From: Rhexocercosporidium sp. MPI-PUGE-AT-0058
Lineage: Eukaryota > Ascomycota > Leotiomycetes > Helotiales
Assembly (NCBI GenBank): GCA_020746875.1
Contig: JAGTJL010000010.1
Coordinates: 372,001-436,000 of the forward strand
Reading direction: 5' to 3'
Length of the DNA stretch: 64,000 bases
In this document: in pieces, positions 46,967 to 59,900 of the stretch
Numbering within the stretch: the first letter of the stretch is position 1
How the letters are laid out: each line of letters begins with the position of its first letter
Position numbers and translations under genes: made by a program
Notes under the pieces: model-generated
Database searches by the model: none
What the model was told of the DNA's origin: nothing
What the model saw: only the letters and a program-made list of their open reading frames with translations

Positions 46967-48749
46967 ATGATGCTTCGATCGGCACGCGGGACCAGCTCCG
47001 TCCTCGCAGCGTCAGCTGCCAAACCGAGGGCAGGAGCTTCCTTCAAGTTATCGTCGAACCCCTCATTCACGACTTCGAAACCCTTCCCCTCTGCTTCTGC
47101 GCCTGCCAACTGCCGGTCCATATATACCACCAGCCGTTCCACTTTGTCCTCGACATCAAGCACTTCTCGAACAACCTCACAATCCCTCCAACCCCGCTTC
47201 CAAAGGAACTTCCACGCAACCGCATACAGAATGGCAGCTACACGGGCAGAGACAGACGCCTTTGGAGAGGTGCAGGTACCGGCAGACAAGTACTGGGGAG
47301 CACAAACAGAACGGTCCTTAGAGAATTTCAAGATCAACCAGCCACAAGACCGCATGCCGCCTCCAATTGTCAAGGCCTTTGGTATCTTGAAGGGTGCTGC
47401 TGCTACGGTCAACATGCAGTTCGGACTTGGTACGCTGTCTTGGAAATATAATTGGAATATACGCTTACGGTTTCGACAGACCCAAAGATAGGCAAAGCTA
47501 TTCAGGAAGCTGCTGCTGAGGTGGCTTCCCTCAAGCTCATCGATCACTTCCCCCTCGTTGTTTGGCAAACTGGATCCGGAACCCAATCGAACATGAACGC
47601 CAATGAAGTCATCTCGAATCGTGCGATTGAGATCCTGGGCGGCAAGATGGGAAGCAAGAAGCCGGTTCATCCCAACGATCATGTCAACATGAGCGCCTCC
47701 TCGAACGATACCTTCCCTACGGTTATGCACATAGCTGCAGTGCTCGAGATCGAGCAGGAGCTTATCCCAGCTATCAAGTCTCTCCGCGATGCTCTGCAAG
47801 CTAAGGTCGACGATTTTGAAGCAAAGAAGATTATCAAGATTGGACGTACACATTTGCAGGATGCTACACCCTTGACTCTTGCCCAAGAGTTCTCTGGATA
47901 CGTAGCACAACTTGACTTTGGCATTAAGCGTGTTGAGTCTTCTCTCCCAGATCTCCGTCTGTTGGCTCAAGGTGGAACTGCTGTCGGTACCGGAATCAAC
48001 ACATACAAGGGTTTCGCAGAGGCAATTGCTACCGAAGTCAGTAAGATGACTGGCACAGAGTTCAAGACCGCTCCCAACAAGTTTGAGTCACTGGCAGCAC
48101 ACGACGCTATTGTGCAAGCTTCAGGCTCCTTGAATACCCTCGCATCATCTCTTTTCAAAATTGCTCAGGATATCAGATATCTTGGCTCTGGACCTCGATG
48201 TGGTCTTGGAGAGTTGGCTCTACCAGAAAACGAGCCTGGAAGCAGTATCATGCCCGGGAAGGTCAATCCAACTCAATGTGAGGCTTTGACCATGGTTTGT
48301 GCTCAGGTTATTGGAAACCACACTGCTACTACTATTGGAGGCATGAATGGGCAGTTCGAGTTGAACGTATTCAAGCCTTTGGTCATCCGAAACCTGTTGC
48401 ACAGTGTCCGCATTCTCACCGATGGAATGAAGAGCTTCGAGAAGAACTTGGTGGTTGGTCTCCAAGCTAACGAGGACAAGATTAAGAACATCATGAAGGA
48501 ATCGTAAGTCTCCCTTCTCCCTACTCCCACCAAGCCTGTTACTAACATATATCCAGTCTGATGTTGGTCACCTGCCTAAACCCCTTGATCGGATACGACA
48601 TGGCGAGTAAGGTAGCTAAGAATGCCCACAAGAAGGGCTTGACGTTGAAGGAGTCAGCGATGGAGTTGAAGGCACTAAGCGAGGAGGACTTCGACAGACT
48701 TGTCCGACCAGAATTGATGATTGGGCCTGAGGAGTACAAGAAGAAATAA
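46967..48749 (+). CDS. fum1: Fumarate hydratase, class II, mitochondrial/cytosolic
   Basis: Interconverts fumarate and malate in the TCA cycle. A 559-residue precursor from three exons (46967-47429, 47480-48503, 48557-48749; introns 50 and 53 nt). The first 88 residues are Ser/Arg/Ala-rich with few acids, a long mitochondrial presequence. A second in-frame ATG at 47231 ([17 protein letters not shown]) would start the mature-length protein and could give the cytosolic form. Catalytic and signature segments are [57 protein letters not shown] and [15 protein letters not shown], the fumarase/aspartase signature with its flexible loop. The product end is GPEEYKKK. Class II assignment is certain; which start serves which compartment is inferred. 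Confidence 0.98.
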
Positions 48750-49920
48750 AAGGCCTGAGATTGGAAGCCGAGAGGCTCCATTTGTATACTTGTTTGCGTT
48801 CACATTCGCATACCCAAGAACATATTGTAGATTTTTGAATGAGCATGCTGATCCAAAAATCTCGCGCAAAAACTCCAGCATTAGTGATTACTTGTCTGAG
48901 GAGTGGCTAGAACTGGAATTGGAGAAAATGGTCTATGAGGTGGGTTCTATTGAGAATCAAACTTCCATGCTAGCCTTCCTCGTTCGATGGGTAAGAAGGC
49001 ATGCACGAGTGAGCCAGCCCATCAGGTGGTGTTTAACAGCTATAGCCTAGCCGTACCAGCACTGCCTGCTCTGCCAACGAATTCCCTTTCGCCAAACCAC
49101 CACAAGTACTCACCGAATTGTTGATTCCGTTTGAAGCAAGCAGCGCAACGAGTGACTTCTTTACCTGCAAGTCACTTACCATCTAAAGCATCTACTCTAC
49201 CGCGCCATTCTCGCTAAGATATAGTGACGAAAGAAGCGGAAATCCGCGTTTGTGCTCGCTGGATGGTATATTCTCTCGTCTCTCTCTCCCTCTCTCTCTT
49301 GGAAGATGCATCTCATGCATCTTATCTATAAGATACAGTAGATAGGCAGTGGATGGGCAGCGGTGGGTAGTAGAGGTTTTTGTAGGAAGGAGGTTAGAAA
49401 AGGTATAGTATAGAACGAACGAATGAGCTGGGATTTGGTGCGGCGGTTAGGTTCGTTTTGATCTCTGAGGGAGTAATTAATGGACTGGGTGGCTTGCTGA
49501 TTTACCGTCGTACAGAAGTGGAGCAGGCTTTTAGTGGTTCAAGAGCTCTACCATCAACGCGGAAAGGAAGGGTTCAGAAGATGTATTCAAGTGAGCGTTG
49601 ACCTCTGTAAGAGAGGACTGTGAGCTGAGTATATATACACGTGGATGCTTACGAGAGCATACACATGACCAGTAGACTGCGCCAGTGCGCGACATTTACT
49701 GAATTAATTTACTGACTGACTTGCTCGTCCTAAGAGGATATGGCTTTTTACTGTTGACTGTAGATGTATTTCTAAGGATGACGATAGGTAGGTAGTGGGT
49801 GCAGGGAAAGGTAACGCTCACTCACTGGAAGAATGTGGAAGAGATATGGATGTGATTCACCTAATGAGCATGGAGGTGAGAGCTGTGTTTGTGTCGGACG
49901 AGGCACAAGGTGATAAGCCT

Positions 49921-49985
49921 TTCTTCTTCTTCTTCTTCTTCTTCTTCTTCTTCTTCTTCTTCTTCTTCTTCTTCTTCTTCTTCTT
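49921..49985. repeat. (TTC)n microsatellite
   Basis: About 21 uninterrupted TTC units, a pure homopyrimidine/homopurine tract able to form triplex DNA. Non-coding. Confidence 0.98.
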
Positions 49986-51183
49986 TTCATTTATTCAAAA
50001 ACATAGTTAAGTATCCTTACGCTTTAACGGTACGATCCTGAGAGAGTCAAGTCAAGAAAAGTAAAGTAAAGAAGAGGAGATACTAGTACATCTTTCACCC
50101 ATACCCTCTTAAGTCTCGAGTAAATTACCTACAATACTTAGCATCTATCGGTACCCCCGGATGAGGCGAAGTTGGATCGTCGAAATAAGTGTAGTTCTTG
50201 GCATCTTGCTTGATAATTGACGGAGATAATTGAAGAGAGGAAATGTCAAGCAGTAGATGTAGGATTGATAGCCGTCGGGCTTGTATAATTCCTACGCATT
50301 GGTAGGTAATGGCAGCAGCTAGACATACTACAGAACAGCAGAGGCCGAATAGGATCAGAAAGGGAATTAAATCCGAACTCTGGCTTTTGAGTAGGCGTTA
50401 ATGAAGGGGTGCTTGAACGAGAAAGCTTAGAAACATGAAATAACCAGAGGATGGAGGAAAGTAAGAACGACAGTAGTTTCCTCACAAATAGCTTCCGATG
50501 TACGATAGGCATGCATGCATATATAGATAAATAGTTCGAGTAGAGATTTAGTAAGCGGCTGGGTGAGTGAGTGAGTGACTGAGTACCTTGATAGGCAGCC
50601 AGATCCAACCATCCATGTCCTCCGTCCTCCTGGGATCCTCCCCTTGCTGCACATGGGCAACAAAAACATGCACAACATGCCACAGCGGGTACCTGCCTCG
50701 TGGTACCCCCATCCTCACTTCATACCCTGTCCGACAAGTAACGTAGCAACCCAGATCCAGACCCAGATCCAGATCTGCAATCTACGATCTGCAATCTGCA
50801 AGCCCCATATCCCAAGGCCCACCGGAAAAAGATCCGAAATCCCAACTCCCAAACCCCAAACCCAGAGAATTCCAAAGCCCTCGGGCTTTGAAAAAACCCC
50901 ACACATCCCAGCCCACATCGACCCGACGACACGGTAGCGAGGGCCCTCCCGCACCGCAGTAAGGCCGCGCCCGGCGCGCCCGCAAAAGCCTCAAAACCCC
51001 TAACGGGCTATCATGGATGGCTGGCTGATGGGCGAGACGGAAGAAGACATCCTTCATCCATGCATGAACACTTTTTTTGCTTGGTGTTTTGCCGGGCTTG
51101 TGCGGGCATGGCGTGGGCATGGCGTTTTGATTTAAGCTTCTGGGGGAGGACGCCACGATCGGGTGTGGCTTGTAGGATCTGGA

Positions 51184-51222
51184 TGTTGGGTTGGGTTGGG
51201 TTGGGATGGGATGGGATGGGTG
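51184..51222 (+). repeat. G-tract repeat (GGGTT/GGGAT), potential G-quadruplex
   Basis: Seven or eight GGG runs with 2-nt spacers (TT, AT) on the plus strand. Confidence 0.7.
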
Positions 51223-52505
51223 GATGGTTATTTTTGAGGAGGGGTGGACTGGGGGTGGGTAGGTAGGTAGGTCAACAACCTTGTGGGTTTGGGAGGGGGG
51301 ATTGAGAGACTGCTTGGGTAAGAATATTGTGATACGATACTTGCACCGAGGTGAAAAAAGTGAGCGCGAGATATCCCAAAGACTACCAATCCACCCCATC
51401 TACCTTCTTCGCAGGTAGGTGGAATTTACAACAGTACATAGGGTGGTTAACGATCGACACCCCGTTCTCGCATCTGCGAGCCTGCAGATCCTTTCGTTGG
51501 CGATCAAGGATAAGGTGGAGAAAGCTTCTGCTTTTCATGCTGCATGGCGTCAAGTGTCGGACTTGAAAGTAAATTATGTCTGGTAGATCTGGTACGTGTG
51601 CCGGGGTTTGATGGTGTGGGTGTGTTTGTGGAGAAAGAAAGGAAGGTTATTTAAACGTTTGCTGTCCTCGTCTCTCTTTTCCTCCCGAGCGTTTTCGAGT
51701 CTTCATTCTTGCTTCCTCGTTTTTTGTACTTGTGCTTATATCTGCGTTTCCCTGGCGTCCTGTTATGTTCTGTTCTGTTCTTTCATTCAATTTATACAGT
51801 TACTGTTGTCACTTGTCAGTTCAAGTGTCACATTATCCATTTCCCATAATCGGAGTCAAGTGGCAAAGTTTCTTCTTCAGGATTCTCTTTTTGTTTCATC
51901 AATAAGTAGGTATCAGCAGCGCTGGTAAATTATACAAATACATCTGTCCCCATGTCCCTCCAGACCAGAACCATCGGATATCTCGCTCCCCCTCTCATCA
52001 AACTAGCTACAACAAGAAGCAAGCAAGCCGCCACCGATATAAAAAAGATGAGGAAAGTGCCTCGTTAGAGAGAGGTATATCCATCCTTTCTCCAACACAA
52101 CAGCAAAGGCAGGAAACAGACCACACACGGTCGAAGACATCCAGAGATACACAAAGTTTCTTCAGCCGCGAAGATTTTCCCAGTCCAAGAAGAGACAACA
52201 CCAATCCAACCAACTCCTATACCGCCCCATCCGAGAAATGGATACCGAGATTCGTTTCCATTCGTTCATCCCAGACGTCCTTATTCCTTTCCCGCGACCC
52301 TCGACCGAACTAAAAACACCCCACTCAAAATATAAACGCCGAGTATTGAAGCAACCCCCAAAATGTAATTGGGAAGCGCATGTACAGTCCATAATGTACG
52401 CCACGGATGCCCCGTCAACCTACGCAAACCCCATATACCAACAATACAGCGAAACTCCACCGTCAATTAGTGTACGGTGACGTGGAGGGAGAAGAGGGAG
52501 ACATC

Positions 52506-53915
52506 TCAATGCAACTCCTTCTTTGGCATCTCAGGGCTATCCTCAGCTGAGTCGCTCATGATCTCGCTCTTTTCGACGGGTGACTGGCTGTCACCGTTCG
52601 TATTTGAGGCACCGGCCCCGGGACCCTTTCCGCAGCCCTTGACGAGGATATGTCTCTATTCGTTCAATCAGCTAAACTGTTTCATAGAAGAAAGAAAGCT
52701 GCCTCCAGTTACTGGAATTAGAATCGGATGGAGAACGAACCTTCAATGCATCTTTCCGAGAAAAGCTCTTCTCGCAATGGCCGCATGGGAACGGCTTCAC
52801 TGCCAGATGGATCCGCTTGTGTCGCTTCAGGTCGTGGTTGCGGTTGAAGGACTGGGGGCATTGATCGCACTTGAAGGGGCGGTCGGTTGGTGGGGTCTGG
52901 CCTTGGGGGTGATGCCCGTACATCTGGTGGGGGTGCTGAGGGTATCCTTGCATGTTCATTCCGCCCACCAACGCCATTTGGTTTCCGGGGTTATGCACGT
53001 TGGACATGATGGGACCGGCCATTGCTGGTAAGTTGTACCCGCTGTAAGGCCGTGAGTAGCCTTGGGGCGCAGCCATAGAAGAGTGACTCTGTGCCGAGAT
53101 GGGGGAAATGCGGTTAGAAGGTGCGGAGGAAGTATTAGGAGATTGCTGGGTTGGGGATTGTTGGGTATATGCGGGGAAAGATGATTGCTGCGGTGTTGAG
53201 GAAGGTGTGTAGTAGGTTGGGGTTGGAGGGGTCTCCCGCCATACGTATCTGGAGCGTGCAGAGGTCCTTGTGAAGGAGGCTGAGAAGCCGCTGGGTGACC
53301 ATTGCTGTTATTCAAGTGTTGCTGGTGCTGCTGGTGTTGTTGATGATTTTGCTGCTGATTTTGCTGGGCATGCTGTTGTTGATGTTGGTGGCTTGTGGCA
53401 AGTGCTGGGAGAGTTTGCTGTTGCGAATGTCCGCCACCAGACATGGGGGCTGGGTAAGAAGGAACACTGATGTCGTATGGAGGTGGGGGAAGTCCTTCAC
53501 CTGCACTTGGAGAGTTGGTATTTCGATTGGGGAAATTCATGGATGGCGAGTACAGCGGGCGTCCCATGTATGGCTGCTGGGATTGAGCGAAAGGTGCTGG
53601 CATTGAGGGAGCTGAGCTGAAGCCATACGAGGGTTGATTGGGAGTCGGCCAGAAACCCATTGGCTGATATGGAGGCACGCCTCCAGCCGAGCTCTGGGAA
53701 CTGCCACTATTCACGCTTGGGCTGAGATCACTTGCCAGACCGGCAGGAGGAGTCAGAACACTGCTGACAATGGCTGGCGTTGGTTGGGTCGAGCTGGACG
53801 GCGCATAGGCTGGGAGCCTGTGCATCTGGGAAAGATGGTCTGGTGGGGGGAGGGAGAAGGTTGGGAGGCTGTTGGCTGCGGAGCGGCGAGCGGTGAAGCT
53901 CTGTGTCTCCATCAT
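52506..53915 (-). CDS. C2H2 zinc-finger transcription factor (Swi5/Ace2-like finger pair), with apparent 1-bp frameshift
   Basis: A probable nuclear transcription factor. I chose the ATG at 53913-53915 (MMETQSFTARRSAANSLPTF); an in-frame ATG at 54086 (MLQECLL) is an alternative. A long disordered Ser/Pro/Tyr/Gln-rich region follows, including a His/Gln tract (QHQQQHAQQNQQQ). Near residues 348-396 are two C2H2 fingers, RPFKCDQCPQSFNRNHDLKR HKRIH and KPFPCGHCEKSFSRKDALKR, split by an 85 nt intron (52656-52740) before RHILVKGCGK. The pair resembles the last two fingers of Swi5/Ace2. The protein ends PKKELH. The frame shifts at the GGGG run 53228-53231: upstream text ends DTYGGRP and the next frame continues TPTYYTPSSTPQQSSFPAY into the fingers. 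One added base gives about 441 residues. Confidence 0.75.
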
Positions 53916-54250
53916 GGAAGATGATTGCGAAGTCCACGGTGAGTACTTGGTTGAGGGGAATGAGGGGAGGATGTCGGCGACCGAGGAGTGGTGGTCGCGT
54001 AGAATCGGGTTCGACAAGAGGTGGAGGAGCAGGTCAGATGTCGGCTTTCTGACAACCTCGCCAGATAGTAAACACTCTTGTAGCATATAAAGTCTGTGAT
54101 GAGCCTGGTGTATGTTGATACCGGGCCTGTTTATTTTCTCTTCGTGCCGTGCAGTTTGGACAGGTTGGGTTTTTGCTTCTCTGGTTGTTGATGTCTGTTG
54201 TTGTTGTTGTTGTCTGCTGTCTCGTCTCCTCTTTGCTTCGTCTGGTGTTG

Positions 54251-54270
54251 TCTCGTCTCGTCTCGTCTCG
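54251..54270. repeat. (TCTCG)4 tandem repeat
   Basis: Four exact pentamer copies in the probable 5' leader of the zinc-finger gene. Confidence 0.9.
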
Positions 54271-54841
54271 TCTCTCTTCGAAGTCAAGTTGAAGTCAAAG
54301 GGTTTTCGAGTAAGCAAGTCAAGAGTGAGTGAGTAGGTAGGTAGATAAGTCAATCAGTCAACCAGACGTAGAGGAAGTGAGGAATGTGGAGTGGAGCGTC
54401 GTCGATCACCTGGATGGCGGCCGGGGAGGCGCTGGTCGATTTATGTAGCTTACTGGAGATGGGGGACCCTCAAGCCTGGTCTGTGTGTTCCGCGTTGCAT
54501 TTGGCTGGATGCTGTTGATTACCAGCGGGAAGCGTGGCAGAGGGGGGGACCGGGGTGGGTGGGCAGGGGGGCGAAGGGGAGGGGGATGGATGGTAGGGGG
54601 GGTACAAACTAGCATCAGACTAGTCGAGAGCTAGTATAAGGCTAGGATCGATGCGCCATGTGTTTACGAAGTATGAGAGAGTGGGAGTGGGAGACAGAGA
54701 GCGAGCCGAGGAGGGGGTAGGCGTGTGGATGGGCAGGGGAGGCTAAGGTAGGTTGAGGTAGGTAGGGTAGGGAAGGGTACAGTAGTCCGCTCCTGTGTGT
54801 AGCGTGGGAGTGGAGCAAGCTGGACCGTGGAGACTGCAGAG

Positions 54842-54861
54842 GAGAGAGAGAGAGAGAGAGA
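54842..54861. repeat. (GA)n microsatellite
   Basis: About ten GA units; homopurine tract in the desert. Confidence 0.9.
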
Positions 54862-56949
54862 TACGGAGTACGAAGGAGATACAGTAGAGAGACGAAAGAA
54901 ATAAAGAAAGCGCTGGCCTGGGCTGCAGGAGTGGACTAGACTGGAGGGGAGGGGAGGGGATGGATAAGTGCAGCCAGGACAGGGCAGGGGTAGCGCGAGG
55001 GGCGCATGAGATGGGTGTGGACTCCGTAGGGCAGGGGAGGATCCGGGATCGAGGACAGAAAGAGAGGACCGGAGGCGATTGGTGGTCGATGGCTGGAGTG
55101 GGTGGGTGCGAGTGGACGCGGTCTGGGACGAAAGAAAGACTGACTGGAGGAGGGAAAGGAAAGGAAAGGAAAAGGAAGAAAAAGAAATCAACAAGACTAG
55201 CAGGGACGAGGGTGACCAGAGACGAGCAAACTCCCACTCGACTCTGGACAACGTCAAACCTCTCTTCTCTGGCACAGCTCTGTTCCGTTCCTATTCTAAG
55301 ACTATGTCTTCCCTCCCATCTACTTCCGTACCTACTTTTACCCTTCCTTCCTTGCCCCTCCCCCTCCTCCCAGACTCCCATCCCAAACTCTGAACCCGGA
55401 CCCGAGACTGCAGGAGGAGGAAAGACAGGCCCAGCTAGGACAGGCCTTTCCCATTCGTCGGATCCGCTGGAGCGTGCCGGAGTTGGGCTCACTCAGTCAG
55501 CTCCCATCCCAGACAGACCAAATATTGCCTTGTGCAACCCCAAGCCAAATTGCACTGCGTCGTGGGGAGACACATCGGGTAGTTTATGGAACGGTTGCTT
55601 TTTATCTGTTAATATTCCTAGTCTCATTTTGCAATCCACCATCCTGAGTCCCAATCCATGTTGGCGGGAGGGGAGTCTAGGGAGGACACCAGCATGCTAC
55701 TCCTGCACTGTGAGCCGTACCTAGATCGGGGAGTAGTCTTGAAGTCAAGTAAGTGAGGTGCAGCTAAACCCAAAGTCCGTCTGGGTCTGGGGCGGGCGAT
55801 GGGTGTATCCCGTGGGAGCCATACCATGGTCCGATGTGACGGCGATGGGATGGATGGGATGGATGGTGCGCAGCAGTAAGTAGTGTAGGGAGGCAGGCAA
55901 ACTGCGTAAAGCAAATAGTAAACTGGAATAGAAAACAAAACCCCTACAAAACGTTCAGCACTGACATCTTGGGGGCAGAAGCTTAGCAGAATATGACAAG
56001 CTTCTGGTGATGGGGTTTGAGACAGGAGCTTGCTGGGAGGGAAGGGAGGGGGGTTTGCCAGCCTTGCCTCGCCTATGATTGGATAGATACGAGCGACGGC
56101 CGCGATTATTCATAGATTGGGTAGATGGGTGGATGAGATGGCCAATCTTTCAATCCTTCAGGCATCACACTGACCCTCACGCTCACATACTCTCATCAAT
56201 CCTTCGAGGCAAAACAAGGCAGAGTGGAGTGAGTGAAGTGGATTGAAGCAACGACATCTCAAATATCTGTCCCCATCCAGAATTCCAGATCAATCTGTAT
56301 CACGATCCCATCCTCCATGTCCTGACATTGAGGTTATCGAGTCTCGACCCCGAAAAATGGCTAGGCCTGGACCTCTCTCTAGCGCTTCCTTCACTTCCCG
56401 TGCAGCTGGTTCGCTTTCGCTTCAAGCGAGCTGGGCTGGCCTGGGCTGGGCTGCTTCGTTCCGAGGAAACCAAAAACAAACACCAAAAAAAAACCTTCCG
56501 AGGCAAGGAAGTTAGACTCGAAACCCAAATGTCCCCAAGTCAAATACCAAGACTGTAAAAGCAAAAACGAAAGAAGAAAAAAGCTAAAATCTAATCGTAC
56601 GATCGATGACGGTACATATGTACAGTAAAGTACTCGAGTCGCGTGTCCGCTCTGCAGCAGGTGTGGGTGTGCGTAATTTTAGGTGTGGCTCACCTCCCCC
56701 TCTCCGTCTCTAATCGCTAGTCGCGAGCGCCTGGCAAACAGACGGACAGGCATTATCGGCTACATGCGAGAGCCCAACAGACAGGACAAGTGGAATCCGG
56801 TGACGGCCCAGAGGCTGCTTTCTTGGCTTAAGCCGCCGAGTCTAAAATGCAGCCATCCATCTCTCTTCTGCAGGCGCGCATAGGACTCAGGAGCGTACAG
56901 TAGCCTGGAGCCGTTGTTGGGAAAGGAACTGGAACTGGTTGATGGGATT

Positions 56950-56993
56950 TGGATCGTGGGATGGGTTGGGTTGGGTTGGGGTTGGGGTGGGAT
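56950..56993 (+). repeat. G-tract repeat, potential G-quadruplex
   Basis: Repeated GGGTT/GGGAT/GGGGTT runs, at least six GGG blocks within about 45 bp. Similar in style to the 51.2 kb tract. Confidence 0.7.
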
Positions 56994-59900
56994 GACTCTA
57001 GCGCCGAGTAGTAGTGTAGTAGTAAGGGGGGGCAGACGCCTTTGAGATTTCGCTTCTGACTCCGATTCCGATTTCTAGCTGAAGGCTGAATGAAGCATGG
57101 CCCGAATTTGATTTCGCAGGGGGGCAGGGCAGAGACGGGACGGCTGGCGCTGGGTGTGGCCCGTGACCCTTTCGTAACCAGCCCAGTCTAGTCTAGTCGA
57201 GCTCTGTCTGGGGTTTGCATTACTCACTTCATCCATCTGCAACGGCATCGAGGAAAGTAGGCTCTGGACCGATCCTGATGATCGTGAAAGGGAAGGGAAG
57301 GGAACGAGCCGAAAGAAGGAATGGGTACGCTCCTACAATACAGCGCAACAGTACCGTACAGTATGTAGAGTGATAGGGGCGGATTGAGTTTGATATTCCG
57401 AGCAGCTTTCGTTTTGGTTGATCTCTTGAAACGGATGCAGGGAGAAGGAGAGCGAGGGACAGAAGGGCTGCTATGTCCGAACCAGGATCTTTAAAGTTGG
57501 AGGTAGGATCGCACCATCTCTATCATTTCGATCGACCTAGCCGGATGAACTTCAGACCTGATGTCTACTTCTTTCTTTGGCAATACCTAGGCAATGGTAC
57601 TCAATATTATCTCTCCCCTCTCCTCCAGTCGCAGCCCTCTAAGATCATTTCAATAGAAATCCCAGCGATACTTTAGGTGTAAGCTATTTAAAACGTAAAT
57701 AAGAAAAGAGTCAAATCTGGCACGAGGCTCGCGGCAACGTCGAGCTAGAGAAGGAAATGGCCGGAAGCAGCTAGATCCCATCGCATCTTTTCTCCATGAA
57801 ATTGAGTTCTGGAGATAAAAACCGACAGACAGCGCAGGGGTCAGGGGCGAGTCTCGTGGTGAGTGGTGGGTGGGATGGTGGGTGGGTCGGAGCTACTGTA
57901 GAGAGCGGCTGGGCTGGGCTGGGCTGGCTGTGGCAGGCTGGCAGCAAAAACTGGAAATCTGGATTTGTCGACTGGGTTATGGTGAGATGGCAGGGGACGC
58001 ATGGACCAGCGATCTAAGGCAGGGGTGTCGAGGTGGAGTGGATTTTGGATGGTGGGTGGATCAGGGGCCTGGTTGATTGGCGTGATATCCATCTGGTCGG
58101 CGAGCTTTCCTATGCAAGCTTGGCGTTCGTTTTGCAGTTGCAGTTGCATCTGTCCGCGTCGTTGTTACTGACTGACGATAGGTAGTCTTAAGAGAGGAGA
58201 AAGAGAGGACTAAGCAATTGTACATTGCTTCGCTACCAAGTTTCTCCCTACTCTGTGGCTGCACTTGACAGGTACTTGTAGACGATGGGCGTCCTGGCAG
58301 TGCCACGGTATGTACGCCTCCCTAATAAGCGTCGGAAGAGGATCCTGTTAGTGTTTCCTCCTTTCAGCCTTATGTAATCGAATATCTCCGTACTCCACAT
58401 CCTATCTTCTCAGAGGTGTCACTTGATCTTGGCACGACGAGCTGGGTGAGTATCTAGTTGAAATCCGGTACAGTACAGCATGTGTCCGTGTTCGGTTATC
58501 AATTGATTTTTAGGGTCATGGCCATGGCTCACTCACTCAATCTCCATCTCTCTTCAACCGAAAAAGCACCCACAAACACACTGATGCAGTCCTAGGGGAG
58601 TCCTAGGGGAGGGACTGCAGAGTGATCACAGCTTTTCATACCAGAGTTTTAAGGTTTTTGGATCTAGGAGCGTCGCACTCCACCCAATCATAATTGACCA
58701 TTGAGGTAAAGACGAAGATTGTCCAGGCATGCGTTCAAGCGATCGCTTGCATGGCCTTGCCTTGCCTGGCCTTTGCACTTTTGTGACATGGGTCACCAAT
58801 CAACCCCTCCCTCTTCTTGCTCTGCCGTTGTGGTGCCGCATCCAAGCTGAAAGGTGAGTGCATGTTGTTATGGATCTGAACAGCATACAGGACTCGAGAT
58901 CCCAGCGATCAAATCACAAGGGAGGAAAGCGACAGTGTGCTCATCAGAGAGGCTGGTTGATAACAATATAAATATAGACTTACGATATTCTGTATCCACT
59001 GCATGGGTTCTGTTAAGTGCCTACAGTAGTTGCAACGCGAAAACTTCTGTTCTCGACAGGCGGCTGCGGATGGCTGCTGGCTGTCAAATTCAATAGTCTT
59101 TCGTTGAGGTAACACCAACCAGCTCTCCTGCACGCCGTAGCATTCAAATGAATATCAGATAAATATCTCATGCTGCTTGTTACACAACGTAATTTCACAT
59201 CGAAGTATCTATTGTTCTTATTTGTTCAGTCTTATTGGAGAGGGTCCCTGATATGGTGACAGGACAAGACATGGCCAGTGTCCGATTCGGTTATCTTTTC
59301 CCCATCCATCACTCCGTGGTCTAGACCCTCACCGGCCTCAGGTCCCTGTGAGAGGGGCCAGCAAGCAATGCCAAGACAGCCGGGGCTCGTGACTGGCATC
59401 GCTTGAGTTTCCTAATGTATTGAAGATCAGTCCGGAGTGAGGGGAAGGAAGATGTGTCTCAGTTGGCGATAGAAATGTGACAGAGAGCGAAGAGGCAAGG
59501 GAGGAGGGAGGGAACAGAAGAGAAGAGGTAAGGAAGCCTTCTGGTCGTTCATGTATCATGTCGCGATTCTGCGTACCGTTCGTCTCGCATCTACGCATTG
59601 GGTTTCGCAACGGAAAGGCTGGAAAACCAGCCATTCCTACTCTATTGGATCCTTCGCGTAGGATACAGTTGTCATCTCGATTTAAGCTCAGCATACACGG
59701 TGCACCATGAGAACGCCCTTCACGATTCCCCGGGTCGCTAAACAACGCCCGCAAGCCCAGCCATCTTCACTAAAGATAAAGGGGAAGCGATCAGCATACC
59801 TTATTTCGAGCCCTGAAGACCCTGTATTTCCCTGTCTGGTCGTCCCTTGTCCTCGCCCCAGTTAGACTCCCTGTCCTGGTCCTGGTCGCTGTCCATGCCC

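Larger units (their letters stand above)
48750..52505. other. 3.8 kb intergenic region
   Basis: No coding gene supported between fumarase and the zinc-finger gene. Contains a long TTC microsatellite, a CAGATC-rich repeat near 50.75-50.80 kb, and a G-tract region at 51.18-51.22 kb. The right part lies at the 3' side of the zinc-finger gene. Confidence 0.5.

Noticed and set aside
49921..49985. Repeat array considered as CRISPR-like
   Set aside because: It is a pure trinucleotide microsatellite without spacers, and the genome is eukaryotic.
51184..51222. TTGGG repeats considered as an interstitial telomere tract
   Set aside because: The fungal telomere unit is normally TTAGGG. The units here are TTGGG and ATGGG and are not regular.
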